A stretch of 7,538 nt of DNA from Thioalkalivibrio sp. Its GTDB lineage: Bacteria > Pseudomonadota > Gammaproteobacteria > Ectothiorhodospirales > Ectothiorhodospiraceae. The stretch is taken from assembly GCA_003555285.1 (NCBI GenBank), contig PWGH01000217.1:1-7538 (forward strand), in the 5' to 3' direction. Every line of letters starts with the position of its first letter. Position 1 is the stretch's first letter. Below are positions 4,998 through 7,538 of the stretch, piece by piece. The notes under the pieces are model-generated. The model was not told where the DNA came from and did not search any database. It was given only the letters and a program-made list of their open reading frames with translations. Made by a program: the position numbers and the translations under genes.

Positions 4998-6152
4998 ATG
5001 GCCGAAAACGACACCTCCCAGGAAAAAAGCGAGGACCCCACCCCCAAACGCCTGCGCGAGGCCAGGGAAAAGGGGGAGGTCGCCCGTTCGCGCGAACTCA
5101 ACACCACACTGGTGCTGCTGACCGCCGCCGGCACCCTGCTGGTGATGGGCGGGAGCATCTTCACGCGCCTGCGCGAGATCCTGACAAACAGCTTCACCGT
5201 GGAACGCGACGCGCTCTTCGATCCCACGACGCTGCACGCGATGCTGCAGCTGCGGATCACCGAGGCCCTGCTGATGCTGTTGCCGCTGTTCGCCGCATTG
5301 ATCGTGGGGGCGGTCGCCGGGCCGCTGATGATGGGCGGGGGTGGTTTTTCGACCAAGGCGATGGCGCCGAAGTTGAGCAAGCTCAATCCCCTGTCGGGGC
5401 TCAAGCGCATCTTCTCGCTGCAGGGGTTGATGGAGTTCGGCAAGACGCTGTTCAAGTTCGTGCTGATCGCGAGCATCGCCGGAAGCCTGCTCTGGAAGCT
5501 CTCGAGCACGTTGTTGGGGCTCGGCCATCAGCCACTGGAGCAGGGGCTGATGCACGCCGGGTACATGGTCGGCTGGACCTTCCTGTCGCTGGCCGCGATC
5601 CTGATCCTGGTGGCGCTGGTCGATGTCCCGTTCCAGCTCTATACCCACCAGAAGAAGCTGCGGATGACCAAGCAGCAGGTCCGCGACGAGTCCAAGGAAA
5701 CCGAGGGCAAGCCCGAGGTCAAGAGCCGGATCCGCCAGACCCAGTACGAGATCGCACGCCGCCGGATGATGGCCGAGGTGCCCAAGGCGGACGTGGTGGT
5801 CACCAACCCGACGCACTATGCGGTCGCCCTGCGCTACGACCCGACCGGGATGGGCGCGCCGCGGGTGGTGGCCAAGGGCGCGGACCTGGTCGCGGCCGAG
5901 ATTCGCGAGCGAGCCCGCGCGGCGAATGTGCCGCTGTTTTCCGCCGCGCCGCTGGCGCGCGCGCTGTATTACAGCACCCGCATCGACCAGGAGATCCCGG
6001 CCGGGCTCTATGTGGCGGTGGCCCAGGTGCTGGCCTACGTGTACCAGTTGCGCACTGCAACCCAGTCGCGCGCGCCGCAGTGGCCGGATCGACCCACCGA
6101 TCTGCCGGTACCGGACGATTTGTTGCGGCGCGCGCCGCCCTCGGAGCACTGA
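4998..6152 (+). CDS. flhB: Flagellar export specificity-switch protein FlhB
   Basis: The product is 384 residues, matching the family. The N-terminus has the signature SEDPTPKRLREAREKGEVAR (residues 11-30). Four transmembrane helices follow up to about 210, then a charged linker and the cytoplasmic domain. The autocleavage motif NPTH is intact at 270-273, so the protein should split between N270 and P271 into a membrane part and a C-terminal part of about 114 residues. After it come GADLVAAEIRERAR and YYSTRIDQEIPAGLYVAVAQ, both family-typical. FlhB sits on the FliPQR gate and, with FliK, switches export from rod/hook to filament subunits. No fliK is in the window. GAGG at 4985-4988, inside fliR, is nine bases before the ATG. 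The Pro-rich tail after residue 350 (LPVPDDLL) resembles that of other proteobacterial FlhB proteins. Confidence 0.98.
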   Translation: MAENDTSQEKSEDPTPKRLREAREKGEVARSRELNTTLVLLTAAGTLLVMGGSIFTRLREILTNSFTVERDALFDPTTLHAMLQLRITEALLMLLPLFAALIVGAVAGPLMMGGGGFSTKAMAPKLSKLNPLSGLKRIFSLQGLMEFGKTLFKFVLIASIAGSLLWKLSSTLLGLGHQPLEQGLMHAGYMVGWTFLSLAAILILVALVDVPFQLYTHQKKLRMTKQQVRDESKETEGKPEVKSRIRQTQYEIARRRMMAEVPKADVVVTNPTHYAVALRYDPTGMGAPRVVAKGADLVAAEIRERARAANVPLFSAAPLARALYYSTRIDQEIPAGLYVAVAQVLAYVYQLRTATQSRAPQWPDRPTDLPVPDDLLRRAPPSEH

Positions 6153-6155
6153 TCG

Positions 6156-7538
6156 ATGGACAGGCTGCAGTACTACCTGAGATTCCTCGGCGGCGCCGGC
6201 CTGGTGACGCCGCTGCTGCTGATGGCGCTGCTGACGATGCTGGTCATCCCGCTGCCGTCGGTGGCGCTGGACGTGTTGTTCACCTTCAACATCGCGCTGT
6301 CGCTGGTGGTGATCCTGGTCGCGGTCTACACCCCGCGCCCGCTCGAATTCGCGGTCTTCCCCACCGTGCTGCTGATCGCGACGCTGTTCCGACTGGCGCT
6401 GAACGTCGCCTCCACCCGCGTGATCCTGCTCGAGGGCCACACCGGCACCGACGCCGCCGGCAACGTGATCCAGGCCTTCGGCGATTTCGTGGTCGGCGGC
6501 AACTATGCGGTCGGCCTGGTCGTGTTCCTGATCCTGGTGATCATCAACTTCGTCGTGGTGACCAAGGGCGCCGGGCGCGTTTCCGAGGTTAGCGCGCGCT
6601 TTACCCTCGATGCGATGCCCGGCAAGCAGATGGCGATCGACGCGGACCTGAACGCGGGCCTGGTCACCCAGGACGAGGCCCGGCGCCGGCGCGAGGAGAT
6701 TTCCCAGGAGGCCGACTTCTACGGGTCGATGGACGGCGCGAGCAAGTTCGTTCGCGGCGATGCCATCGCCGGAATACTGATTCTGGTGATCAACATCATC
6801 GGCGGCCTGGTGATCGGCACCATGCAGCACAGCATGGCGCTCGCGGATGCGGCGACGAACTACGTGCTGCTGACCATCGGCGACGGCCTGGTCGCGCAGA
6901 TTCCCTCCTTGCTGCTGTCGTCGGCCACCGCGGTGATCGTGACCCGGGTGTCGGCGGCGCAGGACATGGGCAAGCAGGTCTTCCAGCAGATGTTCGCCAC
7001 GCCGAAGGCCTTGTACGTCGCCGCTGGCGTGGTGGGTTCACTCGGTCTGGTGCCGGGGATGCCGAACCTGGTGTTCCTGTCGCTGGCCGCGCTGATGGCC
7101 TCCAGCGCGTACCTGACCAGCCAGCGCCGGGCCCAGGACGAGGCCGCGCTGCTCGAGCCGGTGGTTGCGCCGACGCAGGCGGCCAGCAGCACCGAATTGA
7201 AGGAACTGTCGTGGGACGACGTGCCGCCGGTCGATCTGGTCGGGCTCGAGGTCGGCTACCGGCTGATCCCGCTGGTCGATCGCAGCCAGGGTGGGCAGCT
7301 GATGGGCCGGATCAAGGGGGTGCGGCGCAAATTGTCGCAGGAACTCGGTTTTCTGATCCAGCCGGTGCACATCCGCGACAATCTGGATCTGGGGCCGAGC
7401 CAGTACCGGATTGCGCTGATGGGTGTGACGGCGGGCGAGGGCGAGGTCTTTCCGGATCAGGAACTGGCGATCAATCCGGGTCGGGTGTTCGGGGAGATCG
7501 CGGGGACCCCGACCAAGGACCCGACCTTCGGGCTGGAC
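6156..7538 (+). CDS. flhA: Flagellar export protein FlhA (3' truncated by window edge)
   Basis: The frame is open from ATG 6156 to the last base, giving 461 of roughly 690-700 residues. The membrane part (about 15-318) has the FHIPEP-family hallmarks TLFRLALNVASTRVIL (from 76) and TKGAGRVSEVSARFTLDAMPGKQ, then MDGASKFVRGDAIAG (192-206). Charged residues known to matter in Salmonella FlhA have counterparts here with an offset of six: R88 (R94), R148 (R154), D193 (D199), K197 (K203) and D202 (D208), so the proton-linked export function should be intact. The cytoplasmic part begins after about 320 with a Pro/Ala/Glu-rich linker, then SWDDVPPVDLVGLEVGYRL (352-370), the start of the ring domain that docks chaperone-substrate complexes. 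GGAG (6143-6146) lies nine bases before the start, inside flhB. FlhA forms a nonamer beneath the export gate. Confidence 0.98.
   Translation, partial: MDRLQYYLRFLGGAGLVTPLLLMALLTMLVIPLPSVALDVLFTFNIALSLVVILVAVYTPRPLEFAVFPTVLLIATLFRLALNVASTRVILLEGHTGTDAAGNVIQAFGDFVVGGNYAVGLVVFLILVIINFVVVTKGAGRVSEVSARFTLDAMPGKQMAIDADLNAGLVTQDEARRRREEISQEADFYGSMDGASKFVRGDAIAGILILVINIIGGLVIGTMQHSMALADAATNYVLLTIGDGLVAQIPSLLLSSATAVIVTRVSAAQDMGKQVFQQMFATPKALYVAAGVVGSLGLVPGMPNLVFLSLAALMASSAYLTSQRRAQDEAALLEPVVAPTQAASSTELKELSWDDVPPVDLVGLEVGYRLIPLVDRSQGGQLMGRIKGVRRKLSQELGFLIQPVHIRDNLDLGPSQYRIALMGVTAGEGEVFPDQELAINPGRVFGEIAGTPTKDPTFGLD

Noticed and set aside
5023..5028. A6 run near the start of flhB as another slippage site.
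   Set aside because: Six A bases encoding Glu-Lys-Ser is short and common in Lys-rich N-termini, so it is weak evidence for phase variation.
4268..6592. A 774-codon plus-strand frame overlapping fliR, flhB and flhA.
   Set aside because: It is Arg/Ala/Gly/Asp-rich shadow sequence in an alternate frame, while the overlapped frames carry strong family motifs.
3879..6830. A 983-codon open frame on the minus strand, antisense to fliQ-fliR-flhB-flhA.
   Set aside because: The translation is His/Gln/Arg/Asp-rich low-complexity sequence, as expected opposite GC-rich genes. It crosses four well-supported genes and shows no domain.
1..7538. Mobile elements, tRNA or rRNA genes, CRISPR arrays.
   Set aside because: I saw no transposase code, spaced direct repeats or tRNA-like fold. 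The window is almost fully occupied by flagellar genes.

Overview
The window is a compact, co-directional block of flagellar genes from a high-GC bacterium: the C-terminal end of a methyl-accepting chemotaxis protein, then fliL-fliM-fliN-fliO-fliP-fliQ-fliR-flhB and the first 461 codons of flhA. The gene order, a sigma-54 type promoter ahead of fliL and the protein motifs suggest a GC-rich gammaproteobacterium with polar flagella, possibly of the Ectothiorhodospiraceae/Chromatiales kind. The lineage is an inference; nothing here fixes the genus.

Layout. Bases 1-327 encode the end of a chemoreceptor. Bases 328-535 are the only gap of note. It holds GC-rich hairpins (about 342-392), a strong inverted repeat with two competing pairings (414-444), a short AT-rich stretch (451-473) and a textbook -24/-12 sigma-54 promoter (485-500) whose predicted transcript starts near 511. 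From 536 to the window edge the genes are packed tightly: gaps of 2, 21, -1, 2, 43, 51, 3 and 3 bases. A single polycistronic transcript is therefore likely.

How the genes work together. FliM and FliN form the cytoplasmic C-ring (switch complex) that receives phospho-CheY and sets rotation direction. FliL is a single-pass inner-membrane protein next to the stators. FliO helps assemble the FliP-FliQ-FliR export gate. FlhB (self-cleaving NPTH switch) and FlhA (export channel and substrate-docking ring) complete the type III export apparatus. The chemoreceptor belongs to the same motility output.

No new system stands out; gene content is conventional. Points worth a second look are: (1) G8 and G7 homopolymer tracts in the signal-peptide region of fliO, where a one-base gain or a -1 slip enters a frame that stays open through the rest of fliO and joins fliP in frame; (2) the inverted repeat centred about 80 bases upstream of the sigma-54 start site; (3) a nested stem in the fliQ-fliR gap that would pair with the fliR ribosome binding site. 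All three rest on reading the sequence and are untested.
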